A stretch of DNA of 64,000 bases from Hybos culiciformis (GCA_964007475.1 OZ023275.1:16409829-16473828), one strand, 5' to 3'. Positions 35,226 to 49,489 are shown, counted from the stretch's first letter. The notes: generated by a model not told the origin, from the letters alone. Made by a program: numbers and translations.

Positions 35226-38200
35226 ATGAACATGAATGACGTTAGCCATGAGCTTGGATCACTTCGACATATTGTGGTAAGTGTACATTAATCTTCTTTC
35301 AATTAAAGGAGCATTCCTATGTAAGATTTTAGGATCTCTGATATGAACTGCTTTATTTTAAAAATTATAATTTCCCCCAGAATCAATAAAAAATTTTCAT
35401 TTCAAACAACCAATATTATGTTGTGGACACTGGAAATTATAATTCCAAAAACACTTCATTCAAAAAAAGAATATAAAATAAAAAATGTGCGGGCAAGATA
35501 AGTTAACTTGATATAGTAGGGATAGCTTTATAATTTTGTGACGAAAATAATTCAAAAATTTAATAAAATAAATATAATTAAATAAATTTTTGAGCAAAAC
35601 ATTTTTTGTCCAATCAGACACATTCCACGCCAAAAATTAGTTTTTTTTAAATAAATTAAAAATTTTTTTTTGATTAAAATTAAAAAAATTTTAATGAAAT
35701 AAAAATAAAAACATAATTTTTTTTTTATCGCAAAAAAATTTTCGATAAAAATTTCAAAAATAAATAAAAAATTTAATACGAAGATTCTATATATATTTTC
35801 ATTGAATAAATTGAATTAATTTTTTTTTAACCTTTCAATTTGATAATTACCATGAACCTTACCATCAAGTTTCTAATTTTTGGATTTTATTGAATAAAAA
35901 AATTTTTTTTTGTTTCAATTAATTAATATGAATTGATTTATTTATTTTTTTTTAGTAAAATTAACATCAAGAGCTGTCACTGTGAAATTTTAAAATATTT
36001 TTCTGTTTTCTATTTTTGCATTTTTTTTTGTTTTATTTTACAGAAAATAAACGGCCTTGAAAAATGCGACAAAGATTGTGTGAAAAACATCTCAAGCCGA
36101 ATTTCACAAAATTATATTTTATTTCAAAATTCCATGTCACCAGCCTACATCTTAGCTTTATTTCTGCATTTAATTTTTTTTTTATTATCTGTTTCCTTTA
36201 CTTCAAATAATCTAGCAAATATGTTTTTCAAAGGCCAATTTGAGCCCAAAAAACTCAAAATTTAATAAATCTGGTTCACTCTCCCTGGAACCAGTTCTAT
36301 ACTCTCTATAACATATGAAAAAATCACTTCAGTCGAGATTTATTAACCCTACAATCAAAGCAAAACCAAGACCAATTTTTCACTGTGAGAGCTCTTAACA
36401 ATTTAATGTTAAACATAAGAGGTATTACATATCATGAAAATTTGAATTTCGTGATTGATTGCACAAAATATGCTTTTCTAACAACAAGTAAATTACTAAA
36501 ATATATTTTTATTTATTTTAATTTATAAGTATTTAAAAATTAAATTATACCTACTTACTTTATCCACTTTTTTTTTTGTATTAGTGTACTGTAGTACAAC
36601 AGAGACTATGGGAAGTGGATGATTTTTATATTATAGACATATTGGGAGGGTTTTTCGCATGTTTCTTATAAAACGCACAAAAACAAAAAAATTCGAGTGT
36701 CTTAAAATGAAATTTTTAATTCAAATTTTAATATCGCAAAGTTTGCGATAAAGTCATTTAGTATGTACAGAAAGAAATTCAACACGCAAAAAAAAAAAAA
36801 AAAACATAAAAAATTTGTAAATTTTTATAATTTCATATAATTTTTATTCTAAAGTTATTATATGCTTGAGAGAAATACAGGAAAAATTTTATTTATTTTA
36901 AAGACAACAAGTCATTTTTAAGAAAAATTATTTTGTATGCAAAGTATGCTATATTATATTATTTATTTTACTAATTTTTTTTTTTTTTTTTATTTTTTTG
37001 AAAAATTCTTGGCAATGACCGCTACTTATTCCCGTCAAGAATTATTTTATGTTTTTTAATTTTATGTATAAAGTCTATATATTTTTATTTTTCCTGATAC
37101 AGAAAAAAAAAAAAATAAATAAAAATCTAACATTAAAAACACTATAAATTTTTCTTGAAAATGAAATTTTATATTAAAATTTTTTGAAAATGATTCTTTG
37201 CAAAGGTACAATCTACATTAAAAACACTATAAATAAATTTTTGAAAATGGAATTTATATCAATTTTATAGAAAAAAAATTAATTTTTTTCAGAGGCCAAA
37301 AAAAAAAAGTATCAAAATTCAACGGGTTAATAATAAATTATTAATTGAAATGATAATTTAGTTTTTTAGATTTACTTGAAAAAAAATGTAACTCTTTAAT
37401 ATAAAACAATCCATATAATTTAGTGCAAATAAGTTAAGCTCAAATATCTAATGAATATTTTGATGTTACTACCTTCACAAATCGTAGACTTTATATAACA
37501 TTTGATGATGCGTAAATGAGTCACTAAGTTTCCAAACTTTTTTTTTTTCATAGTTCATTGATGGATTGATAATATTGATAAAAAACAAAAAGTAAATTGC
37601 ATTTTTAATTTGCCTTATACTGTATGTGTAGTGCAGACAGTCTGAAATTTGAAAAATGTACACATGCGAATTTTCTTGTCGTTCTTGTTTGTTTGAATAA
37701 TTATTTTCACGAAAATAAACTTTAATGTATGTATATACGTTGTGGTTGTACATAATATATATTATAAAAAAAAAAAATGGTTTTATTATATATTTTATTA
37801 TAAAATTTTAATGAAATTTTTATGAAATATTTGATAAAGTTTCCTTCTAAGATAAATCCGCTATATATTTAGATAATTTTATGCTTTAAAAGCGAAACAA
37901 ATAAGTATTTTACATTTCAACAAAATAAAATGAAATATTGGCAATTTAATAGTTTAAAAAAAAAAATTTTTTTTTTCTTTCTTAAATAATTTTTTTTGAT
38001 TAAGATATTTTATTTTTTGTGTATTACAATATATTGCTTACTTTTTAGAATATGCTTATTAAATGCATTTGTGAGACCTTGAGACACAAATAAGATAATT
38101 TTTTTCTCTAAAAGTTCAAAAATTCAACTTAAAATAATTTACAATGTATGAATATGACAGTGTTGCATAAAAGTGATAAAAATGATGTGTATCATAAGTA

Positions 38201-41200
38201 CAGAAAAAAAGAATAAGTTTTCTGATGTTCTCAAATAAACTCTATATGAATTAAATCTATTATAATTAGATATTACACTATATAAGTATAAATGGAAAAT
38301 AACTTAGCTTTTAGTTTTCAGCTAAATAAAGAAGAAAAAAAATAATATTTATTTCAAGAATAATAATTACAATTTTTTTATAAAAACAACTATTTGATAT
38401 ATATTTACTAAGTATATGGTAGGTACATAATGTATAATGTAATGTAAAATTATATTTTTTAATATTTAGGCTTTCCTTTTTTAATAGTTCGATCAAGTCT
38501 TTTTCATTTTCTATAGGTTTGGAAGAAATCATATAAAACAAATTGAATATTAATTAAATCAATTGCTTGTAAATTTATGTATTCCGTTTCAATGTATAAT
38601 TTTTGTTTTAAATTCAATATATTATATATTTAATTTTTTACTATTTATAAATATAGTGATGAACATTTTAATTGTAAATTCTTACCATTTTATAACACTA
38701 TAATAATAATATTTATAATTTTCTTACTATAAAATCTAATAATGACCACACTTGAACTTAGTGTTTGTGTTATTTTAAAATATGAGAAATTCATTTTTTA
38801 TATTAATTGATAGGTATACATTAGTTTAATTGTGATTCTTAAAATCTAAAATGTAAATAAATAAAAATAAATTCTGTTTGTTGTTAAGAGCATAACTTGA
38901 AAAAAGCTGGATCGATTTTATAATTTTTTTTTTTTAAATATTCGTAACAATTTGATTAAGGTATTAAGGGAAATTCGGAAAAATGTATTTTTTTCTGTGG
39001 AATTTTTGTATGTACTCAAGACCATAACTCTTATTAATAAAGACTGCAGACTAGAGGGAAACAACATTCACGCCCGGATTGACTATAGTTATAAATAAAT
39101 TAAATTTTAAAAATATATGTAGATAAACTTTATGTAATTTTTCCCTGTCATGATTAATTTTATTTTATTAAATTAAAAAAATTAAAATGCGTTATTATTA
39201 GTTTTATTAAATTGCGGACGCTCAGCAACACAAATAGCTTTTACAGAAAAATTATTGTACCATATAACTTCAACAAAAAGTCTAATAGTATAAATATAAA
39301 TAAAACAAACAAAGAATTAAATCAATTATTTTAAAAAATATTTATAGAAAACTTTAATATTTTTTTGCAAGTAAGTAGGTTTATTTTTTAAAGTATAAAT
39401 ATATACGTAAAAATTGAAAAATTTATGACAGGCCACATATGGAGTCACTTAGCAGATGCTATAGTGATTCATAGTAATTGATGAGAAGAAAAATAAGGAA
39501 AATCAATAAAATTGAAAGAAAAATATTTATTTACGTTTCAAAATAATACGTAGGTCTAGGTACATATATTTTAGTTTTAAACAAAGTGCATAATTTTAAT
39601 TTTTATGTATAGACATTTGTGAACCTACATACAAGATTTTAGTTAAGTCTTCTAAGATTATTTTTGCGAATGTGTAGTTTAAGCGTTTATTATACCAATA
39701 CATATTTTTATTTAAAAAATAGTTTTTATGTTATGTGTTTACTATATAATATATGGTTCATCTAGTTTGACAGATTTATTTGAGTTGGTAAAAATTTTCG
39801 AAAATTATTAAATAAATATTTTTTTTATATTTTTTTTCTACGTCACATAATTTTCTTATTATTTTTATAAACAAAATTGACTCATTAAAAAAATATTGAA
39901 ACTTACATACGTAGATTGAGATAAAAATAATGCCTCATTCAAATAAAACTTTGGCAATCATGTTAAATTGGATTTTTTTGACTTTTTTTTTTTCATTTTC
40001 AAGTCAATCAATTTTCATGCATAATTAATTTTTAAAGTAAAAAGCTTCTTCTACAATAATATCTCATATTCATAAAATTATTTAAATAAAATATTATTTT
40101 GGGTAATTTTTTTGATCAATCAATTTAAAATTTTTGCCGTAAAATGCGTAAAGAGTTTTTAATGAAAATAAAATAATTAAGTTTGCGCCAGAAATGAAAT
40201 GAGTCAATTTTTATATATAGTATACTATTTACTATTTACTATTTACAATTAACTTTTTTATAATTTGTAAAAATATAGAATAGTAGATAACTCATAAATC
40301 AAATAAATAGTTTTCGATTTAAAATAATTAGGGATAAAATTTTTGTTTTAAATTTCTATAATCGATCTACATCCAAATCTAAATTGAAATTAGTTTTTAG
40401 TCTCAGCTCAAATCAGGGCCAATATATATTAATATACAATATAAAATGCTATTTACTATTTGCTATTTACTCTTTACTTTTTTATAATTTCTAAAAATAT
40501 AGAATAAGTAGTAGATATCTCATAAATGAAGTACATATGTAGCTTTTGATTTAAAATAATTACAGGGATAAAATTTTTGTTTTAAATTTCTACAATCGAT
40601 GTAGATATATTCAAATACCAAGTCTCCATCGAAATCAGTTTAAGGTTCAGCTCGAATAGGGGCCAAATAATTGTTTCAGGTTCCGTTCGTAATTTTGGAT
40701 CACAATAATGTCTATATCTTAAGGGGACTTAGTGCTAGTTTTGATTTTTTGTCCCAAAATTTTTTTGAATAGCAGTTTTAGATTATTTTAAAGTTTAATT
40801 TAGAAAAAACATTTCATTCACAACCTCCGAACTGTTTGATACTTTAAAAGAGTATAAAATTTTTTAGAATCGGTTAAGGCTACTTGCTCGGAATCTCTCA
40901 AAACCATTTTTTTGTGTCACAAAATGGTTTTGAAGATATTTCGAGCACTTATAGCCTTAACCGATTCTAAAAAGTTTTGTACCATTTTAAAGTATGAAAC
41001 ACTCCAGAGGTGTGAATGAAATGTTTTTTCTAAATTAAACTTTAAAATAAAACGGCTTTTCAAAAGTGATTATAAGCTGGGAAATATACGCTTACATTTG
41101 GCAAAATATTTTCTTTTGCTATTGGAGCAAAATAAAAAAAAAAAGTGTTTTCTTGTTGCATATTTTGTACGTTTGTCAAAATTCCACAAATTGTTTTTCT

Positions 41201-44200
41201 TTTTTAGTTTTCATTAATTTAATTTTTTTTTTTGCTATATTTAAGACATGAAAAATTTATGTACAACTTTTTCTTAATTTATTATTATTTTATTTTTAAT
41301 GGAAAATGGAACTCGTGTGAATTATTTTAAAAAGAATGTAGAATTAATTTTTGTTATTTATGTATATTTTTTTTTTAAACAATAGGAAATTAATTATTAC
41401 AAGGTCTTTTGAAAAATGTTTACATAAAAATTGAAAAAAAAAAAAAATAAATTTTTTCTTTTTTTTGTCTGTCTGATATAAAATTCAATACATATTTGGA
41501 AAATTTTCAAAAGGAAAAATGTATCTCATCAAGAAATTACTTTATGATTGTTACATTTTTAATTGTTTATTATGCTGTTGGTTTTTTTTTTTTTTTTTTT
41601 AAGATGAATTAACAATGTAATATTATAATTATAAATAAAATTAATTTCTTTAAAGATTTCTATTAAGATCTCTTTTAAAGATTATTATTTATTTTATTTG
41701 AAAAAGAAAAACTTTTTTTGTTTGTGTTTTGTGATGATTTTATTGTGAATGGTGAATTTTTATATAAATGCGGTATAGAAAGAAATAATTTTTTTGGCGG
41801 GATCATTATGATTTCACTCACATAATGTACCTATATAGACAAAAAAGAAATTTTATTTTATTTTTTTTTAAATTTTTAAGTTCAAAATTAAAAAATAAGA
41901 TAATTTTAAATTTAAATAAAATTTTCTTTGTTTTTCTGAAATAAAAAAAATGAAAAAAAGCCATCGTATAAATTTGATGAGAAAATATTCAATATATTTT
42001 TTTTTTCAAGATATTATTTTTATTTTATTTAAAATTTTCGATACCCTACCATAATTTTCATCAAAAAATGCATTTTAAGACTAGATATAGTAGTCAGAAT
42101 CCTTGATTGAGTTGTCTTTACTTGGGATACAAAGCAATTTCATTTATTTGTAATCTACATGTTTACTCATAATTTTCTTAATTATTATGGAAACTTCAAC
42201 TTTCGACTAACGTTGTACACAGGGTTTCCAGACTTATACTTGTGCTATATAAAACTTTTCTCTAACATGCATACAAAAATCATTCTAAGTAAGTTCTCGC
42301 TGTAAGTTTTTTTTTTTAAAGACCGACATACAAATATTTCCATTTTACATTTATCTTCTATACTACTCTGAAATTTTAATTTTAAATGGAAAACTGTTTC
42401 AAAATTTAGATCAAGATAATGCATGGAACATATAGGATTTTGGAATAGCAAAATGAGCAAGTTTCTGCTACTTTTTTGATTATGTTGAATTAGTTGCAAA
42501 TATAATCACATTCACTAATACTTAAGAATTTTCCTTTGTGATTTATTCATTGTAATATCTTAATAGAAGATTATTATACATTACAATAATGTTAAAGTAT
42601 ATATACAAGAGTATTATAATTATAATTATAATATTATTTATTTATGTACAAGATTTTAAAAATGGGCACAAAAATTCAAAAATATAGCAAAAAAAAAAAC
42701 ATTTTCATTTTTATTATTAATCTATTGTTGACCACAATTCAAGTCCTCATTTTAAAATGGTCTCATATAAATACAAAAAAAAAAAAATTAAAAATGTAAA
42801 GAAAATGAATGATTTACAGGAAAAGCTATAAAATGCTTTTTAAAGAAAAATATTTTCTCTTTAAAAATTGACATTTTTGTGCCAATTTTGTAATACGGTT
42901 AATTTAGCAATATAACCTTTAAAAATGAATTATTATTAATGAAAAAAAAAAATATAAAAAAAAATCTCTATAATATATATGTATTTTTTTTTTGAAGTGA
43001 TGGCATAGCATTTTCTATAATGATTTCCGAATTCTAAATAAGATTTTATTGCATATTAATTTTTCTCATTATTATATTTTGTCTTTTTAAATTAATAAAA
43101 AGATTTTTTTTTTTGCATGCACAAAAATTTTAATTTCTGAATCATACATATATAATAATATATAAGTACATATTTTATTATAATGAAAAAAAAGAAAATA
43201 ATTTAATTAGATTCATTTTATTTCGATCCGTGTGCACATTTTCACAGTCAATCTAATTAAAAAGTTTAAGATGAAAATAAAATTTTGCCATCATTTGAAT
43301 ATACTGGAACATTTAAAAATTATTAAACCTCGGCTTTCAATTTACCCCTGGCTATTCAAATCATAATCGCCTAACTCGATTTTGCTACTTTTCAGGAGAG
43401 CAGTTTAAAGTTTCAAATCTTTAAAGTTTCAAATTGGCTAAAGTTAAGTTAGGAAAAAAATATAAGTATTAAAAAAACTCGACTTAAGCGGTTATGTCTT
43501 GTGGACACAGATTTAATTCAAATGAAAATGAATGCAGAAATAGGTGAGCCATTGTTGTGGTTCAAATGATAATGTTATGTTAATGACCCAAAACCTATAG
43601 TCGACTGTACATTTAATAAGAAATTAATATGAGTTTTTTTTCTAAAGATTAATAAAATTAATTATTTGATATATTAAAACTAAAGTTAATATTTTTTGTA
43701 CTTCTGACAATTTTAAATTGTAGCACTGCCACCGCCTTGTCAGCCGTTTCAACAGATTATATGTATTTTAAGTAATTATTCAAGATATACTTCAATAATA
43801 AAAGCTGAAACAATATAAGCTACAATATCGTACTTAAAATTTTGAAGCCTTTTTAATAACAACACGATAAAAAAAACTCGATGGAAAATCCTCTATAAAA
43901 TATAACAGAAAGATTATAACTAAAACTACCTTATTTTCTGGCAGTTTATGCTAAAAATGTTTCAATTATTAAATTTATAATAATTCGTCAAAAAAATGTA
44001 TATATACAAGAAACAAATTATATAGCTAAAGTTGCTACTACATCAAAAAAATAGTTTTTATTGTGAAAAACATTTTTTTTATATAATATGAGTTTTTTTG
44101 TAATTGTGAAATATCGCTATAATTATGAGAACAGATATATTAAAAAGTAAAAGTATGAATTATTTTTCCTTGCTATGACAAATAGCTAATCTAGCTAAAG

Positions 44201-47200
44201 TCATCTGCTAGTTCGATATGACCTTTGTGCAATGCAAGGGACATACAGAAATTGTAGCCGCAACAACTATCTATGTTGCTTTCGAGAGAAAATTAACCTA
44301 TCAATATTGAACAGTAATAATATAATGCATCATAAATTAATAAAATTATGTAAAATGTATTACATGAAATTATTTATATATTTCTCTTTTTTTACGTCCT
44401 TTTTTTTTTTAATTTGTATATAAAACTCTATACTCAATTTCAAGATACTTCAAAAAGTGAATCCAACAACTTCTGAATTTCTTTTTGATGAACCTTAAGT
44501 ATTTGTAATTCAATACAAAGTTTTACAAAAGTAATAATACAAGACTAAAAATACTTGATACTTTTTTTTCATAAACTACTACGCGATAGCTTGCTCAAAG
44601 CTCAGAATGTGTGAGAAGGTGACATTTGAGTTTAGCACATATACCTATTTATTAACTACATATATCTTTATTCACTTAAATTTTTATATCTCAAATATTT
44701 TATTCAATTCAAAATTTTTAATTTGATGAAAATATTGAATAACGAGACTAAATTTTAATTTGATATTTTAAAAATTAAATTTTAAAAGAAACTTTTAACT
44801 CAAAATTTTATCAATGAAAAATTTTCATCTGATATTCATTTCTCAATTAAAATATGTACAAAAAAAATGAAATGGCGTCAATTTTAAAATTGCATAAGTT
44901 TTATTCAAAATGTAAAAATAATTTGAAATAAATTATGCTATAAATAAAATATAATTCTAATTTCCCTATGTAACGTATATTTAACTATCAGATACATATA
45001 TACATGTATGTATTTTGATTAATTAAAAGACAAATATTTTCGTTGACAGTGAAAGCTACCAATTATTTTTTTTGTTGTCAATAATAAAAAAGAATTTTAA
45101 AATTAAATTAAATATGAAATGCATCAGTATTTTACATTATATACATAGTATCTTATCTACCTACGTACATACTTCAATTATAATTTTCATTCGTATTCTA
45201 TTCTTATTAGGCATCTTATTACATTCTTAAGAATCGAAACTTCAAATAAAAACTTGAAGTACCTACAGTCAGACGTTTGCTAAAGACATATTATTCGATT
45301 GGCCACTTGGATGCGCTACTTTTTGTAATCGCTAGTTATAAATTGGCATTGTTTTAAGCCTTTGAAAGTTAAAACATACTTTAAGTTCATATTTACATAT
45401 TTCATTCAACTTTAACATTTTTTTCCATCCAAAATCAAAAAAATTTAAAAAAAACTTTTTTTTTTCTTATATTTAGCAATTTATAATATTTTTTTTTGCA
45501 TAAATTAATGTTAGAAATAAGGCAATTATTAATTGCGACTGTACATATTGGAATTTTAATATTGACTGTTGGGATGCAGCCATAGTTTTTTGATTAATTT
45601 GTAACGATGTATTTTTACACATAAAACATTTATTTAATTTAAAGAGAATTCATAAAATATTGTATACATTGAATTTTATTTTTATTTTTGAAATTATTAC
45701 ACTTTAGAATACTTATTCACAACCTGGTTTTTATTATATATTTTATGTCTTTGAATATCTGTTAGGCTTATTTATTCACATAGTCATATATTTGTCAATA
45801 CCAAAATTTATGAGCTCGGTAAACAGTTGGGCTGCTGTGAGGTTCATATTATAATACAATAAAAACATATTATTTGAGAATCTAGTATTATAATATAACA
45901 TAATTATCATTATTTTTTGTTTATAGGACTCTCCACTATCTTCGAAAGTTGCAATGTTTAATAAAGTTGCAAATCAACATCAAAGCTCTCAACTGTTAAA
46001 TCCTTTTGCAAATCCAGACGGACGAGCATCACCGAAGCCACAATTTAGTAAAGATGAATACGGAAAGTAAGTTTAAAAAGAAAAATTTTATCATTTTTAT
46101 TTTAAGATTGTAATTCCTTTTTTTTTGTATTCAGGCCATTAGCAGGCAGCTTAACGGAATTGAGAGGACAAAAAGCCAATATTCATGTTTGTAAAGAAAT
46201 GCAAGAACTTTGTGACGTTATTCATTCAGAAGGTGTACCAGCTAAGGATGATCCCAACATTAGAGTTATATTATTTGGGGATTTATTTAATGTGAGTTTA
46301 ATATGTTGCGAAGTTGCGATCAATAAATATTAAGTATTTTATTTTAATTTATTGTTCAAAAAAATCTTGAAAACATTAGTTTTACATTACATACGTATCT
46401 TGCTGTATATACTTGATAATAATGGTTTAATCGGATTGCACCATAACTAGACTAATCAAATCAATTTAATTTTTATTTATTACTATTATATTCTAGTTCC
46501 TATGATAGTAATATAAAAAAATATTTTCAGATTTACAACTTTATTTCTGATAAATGCGTTGGATTACTTCTGAGAGCTAGGAAACATAAGCTGGTCGAAT
46601 TCGAAGGAGAAATGTTATTTCAACGACGAGATGACGATGTTCCAATATTTTTATGTAAACCGATAGAAGAAATTAAAGAAATATTAGAAGCAAAGCAGGC
46701 CGATTTTAAAAGAGGAATGAGTCCAGCACCACAAGCAACATCTTTGTTGTTGAATGAATCGGCGAGAAGATCTCAAAGTCCGAATATTGCCAAGAAACCA
46801 AGTGCTCCATCTCCATTAGCTAAAGTTCAATCAGCACCGACAAGTCCGATTCCAAAAATTATTGCATCTAAAGTTATCATTGACACATCAAAATCAAAAA
46901 TATTGACACCAATACCAATAAAACTTCTAGCACCAGCAATAACAGTCATTCAAGCACCATCGAATTCTGCAACAATATTAGTTGATTTAACTATGTCAAG
47001 TCCTTTACTTCCACAAAGTATTTCTCAGGAATCAAAGGCTGAGGTTGTTGTGCCTAATTCCAACAAACCTCCTACAGGAATACCAGAGTCACCAGTGGAA
47101 CCACTTGCAAAAATTGAATTGAATCCAGCCAATTCTAAGTCAGCAATCGAGGTGAATGAGGAAAAACCAGTGCAAAAAACTGAACCAACTATTCTTCCAC

Positions 47201-47457
47201 CAACACAAGAGTCTATAACAACAGAAAATCAAGTTAATAATGGTATACAACACGTTCAAGATGCTCTTATAGATGATCCTATGGTTACCGCTTTAGCGAA
47301 AATAAAACTTATCATAATAGAGCCATCGGATGTTGATGTTCCAACGGATATTGAAGTTGGCTTAGAACATGCAGAAGAAAAGTTATCAGTTCAAGCTATT
47401 GTTAATGAAATATTAACTGCTGCAGAAGAGATTGTTAACTCTCAGAAAAATACCTAG
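35226..47457 (+). CDS. Costars-domain protein A, long Pro/Ala-rich tail
   Basis: Member of the Costars family (ABRA/STARS C-terminal domain, ABRACL), which acts in actin dynamics. Exons 35226-35276, 45927-46066, 46135-46291 and 46531-47457 join in frame to 424 residues. Exon 1 encodes only 17 residues (MNMNDVSHELGSLRHIV) and is separated by a 10.65-kb intron; a second start at 45954 (MFNKVAN) aligns with the starts of paralogues C and D. The linker EYGKPLAGSLTELRGQKANI leads into the domain (about 78-160): CKEMQELCDVIHSEG, RVILFGDLFN, then IYNFISDKCVGLLLRARKHK, EFEGEMLFQRRDDDVPIFL. The tail (about 161-424) is disordered, rich in Pro, Ala, Ser and Ile, with SPAP and SPIPK repeats. The domain exons are certain. 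Linkage of the 17-residue exon is inferred from a perfect GTAAGT donor and matching phase. Confidence 0.85.
40212..40666 (+). repeat. Diverged tandem duplication, about 215-bp unit
   Basis: Two adjacent direct copies, about 40212-40422 and 40430-40666. Both run ATTTACTATTT motifs, CTTTTTTATAATTTSTAAAA, TATAGAATA, GATTTAAAATAATTA, GGGATAAAATTTTTGTTTTA, AATCGATSTA and GGGCCAA. Moderate divergence indicates an old duplication. Confidence 0.75.
40759..41067. repeat. Long foldback palindrome, about 310 bp
   Basis: Arms of about 150 bp meet near 40,915. Left blocks TTTAAAGTTTAATTTAGAAA, AAACATTTCATTCACA, TTAGAATCGGTTAAGGCTA and TCTCAAAACCATTTT are mirrored in reverse order by AAAATGGTTTTGAAGA, TAGCCTTAACCGATTCTAA, TGTGAATGAAATGTTTTTTC and TAAATTAAACTTTAAA. 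As RNA within the Costars A intron it would form a long, nearly complete hairpin. Probably a foldback or MITE insertion. Confidence 0.75.
43363..43496. mobile_element. Small inverted-repeat element, about 134 bp
   Basis: Left end ATAATCGCCTAACTCGATTT, right end complementing ATAACCGCTTAAGTCGAGTTT, about 17 of 20 positions alike. The inside has a direct repeat TAAAGTTTCAAAT. The ends resemble the flank of the 27,961 MITE (ATAACCGCCTAGGC then AACTCGA). No target duplication was found. Confidence 0.4.
43992..44270 (-). repeat. Dispersed repeat family R1, copy 3 (inverted)
   Basis: Minus-strand copy of the repeat seen at 30432 and 30812. Read on the minus strand it gives TTGCGGCTACAATTTCTGTA, TCGAACTAGCAGATGACTTT, GCTATTTGTCATAGCAAGG, TTTACTTTTTAATATATCTG and a GTAGCAACTTTAGCTATA end. 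Lies within the first intron of Costars A. Confidence 0.65.
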
Positions 47458-49489
47458 ATACCACAATATTCAGAAATCATTTAAAAAAAAGTCACAGAAA
47501 TATCAAATAATTACAAAGCGAATGAGTAAACTTAGCGAGTGTTCGATATAATTATATTTATGTATATTTATTTTAATTATTTTTATGATAACATATCATG
47601 CTCTTACTTGAGAGAACATAAAAACAGTAGCTGAAATTATGAATTAGAAAAATCAAAATGCAGAATAATGCAGTAATTTTTTATTACTTTTTCTACATAA
47701 AACGATGAAACCCCAATTCGTAAGAGAATTATGCTTTTTAATTAGCATTAACAAGGGTAAATAAATCTGATTATTAAATAGATAAAAAATTTAAGATTAT
47801 CATTTTACAATTATTGTTCAAATAGTTTAATTTTAATAATTATTTTTAATTAATCATAAACAAAGTAGTAAGACTTTAATTGTGGAATAAAGCCCTAGAT
47901 TTGAATTTCTTAAATAATTTGTCCATAGCAGGTTACGTGACCTGGGTTGCGAAAAATGCAAAAGTTAGGATATGTTAATGTTAATAACATTTTATGACGA
48001 TAGTGAAAGCAAAATCAAATGTCATGGTAAATTTTTAAAGACATTTACATAGAAATATTTTATGAATCTCAAAAACTGAAATAAATTTAAAACTTATGAA
48101 AATATAAAAATTATTATTTATTAATTATTTAAATTAATTAATTTTTTTTTACTGTAATGTTAATACCGTACTAGTTTCTTTTTAATATACTAATCTATAC
48201 TAACTTAAATAAAGTCTGTGTTATACACATTATGCAGAAGTTTTTCATTATTTCAAGCACATATAAAAATTTTGAAATATTTTTGTTACTGGACAGATTT
48301 TAAATTAGGACAAAGCTTATATATAATATTTGAGTAATTGAGTTATTATAAATTAGGATATTAGGATAAATACTTTTTTATGTTATTTATTATGAGTTTT
48401 ATACGAGAATGTTGCCAATATTTTCTCTTATACAATTCTTTGTAAAATTATTTTGTAGTTATATTTTTTAGACTTAGGATTTATATGTTAACACCCTTTC
48501 ATCGATCATTAAAAACTCGCCTCAACCAATGCTTATACGATTTGAAATCATACAAACTAAAAACTACGTACTTACGACTTACGCAATATATTTTGCAAAA
48601 TAAGAGTAACAGGTTTTTTTGGTAATATTGACAGATAATACTCAGTACCAAATTTCGCTTTTATAGAAGTATACCAATTTTTTTTTTAAATAAATAAATA
48701 ATTAACCATAATAACAATAGGTTTGAGTTTTATTTAAATGGATTAAAGTGTTATGTTTATTGAAGTTTGGGGTACCATTAAACTACAATTGTGCGACCTT
48801 GAAAGAAAAGAAGTTGCCAAAATTTTATATTTATTTACAGTGTTAATTTGGTTAGACAAGACATCCGCTGATGTTAATTAAAAAAATTGTTGTTGAATTA
48901 TTGTTAAAAATGTTTCCTTTTTTTATTTAGAAATAAATTTAATTTTTTTAATAAATAGTGGTCCTACTATCAGAAATCGAAATGTTTCATCTTAATTAAG
49001 ATACTAATTATTTTCGGAATTTGACTTTTCTAAAGTTTATGCAAGTTTTAAATGCCTTTCAATGTCTCATAATTGCACTTATAAACATTAACCAAAATCA
49101 AGACCTTTAGAATTAACAAATTATGATTGGAATTTAATTAGTACAGTATTAATATTAAAGAAAATATTTGTAAAAATAACATTTTTTGAATTTATTTTTA
49201 AGCTTTAATTTAAATTATTGGAATCAATAAAATAATTATTTTAATTAAATCTATAAATATTGTTTTAATCAAATATAATGGGTTTTTCATGTATAAATAA
49301 TGATTTTATCTCATTGTTAATAATTTAGTTAATTCCGTTTAGAAAATTGTCAGAAATCCGTCTATTGGTAATTTTAAGCCAAATTATTAATTGCTCAGTT
49401 CCAAAATATAAAAAGATTTTTGAATTATATAATCCGGGTGAAATCAAACTGAATAAAATCTAAAGAATTAGATTTTCAGACAGTTCTTC
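47458..49489. other. 3' flank of Costars A, no gene seen
   Basis: Contains candidate poly(A) signals for Costars A (for example near 47,758 and 48,207). AT-rich, with a short GGTTACGTGACC palindrome near 47,932. No protein-like frame. Confidence 0.45.

Larger units (their letters stand above)
35277..45926 (+). other. 10.65-kb first intron of Costars A
   Basis: Between donor GTGGTAAGTG and acceptor TTTATAG. It holds a diverged tandem duplication (40212-40666), a foldback (40759-41067), a small inverted-repeat element (43363-43496) and R1 repeat copy 3 (43992-44270). A 110-codon frame at 35933-36265 lacks an ATG at its start and resembles no family. No gene nested in the intron was recognised. 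Confidence 0.55.

Noticed and set aside
35933..36265. 110-codon frame in the Costars A intron, partly hydrophobic, with an acceptor-like TTTTACAG inside
   Set aside because: The frame does not begin at an ATG, resembles no family, and has no matching donor or phase to join Costars exons.
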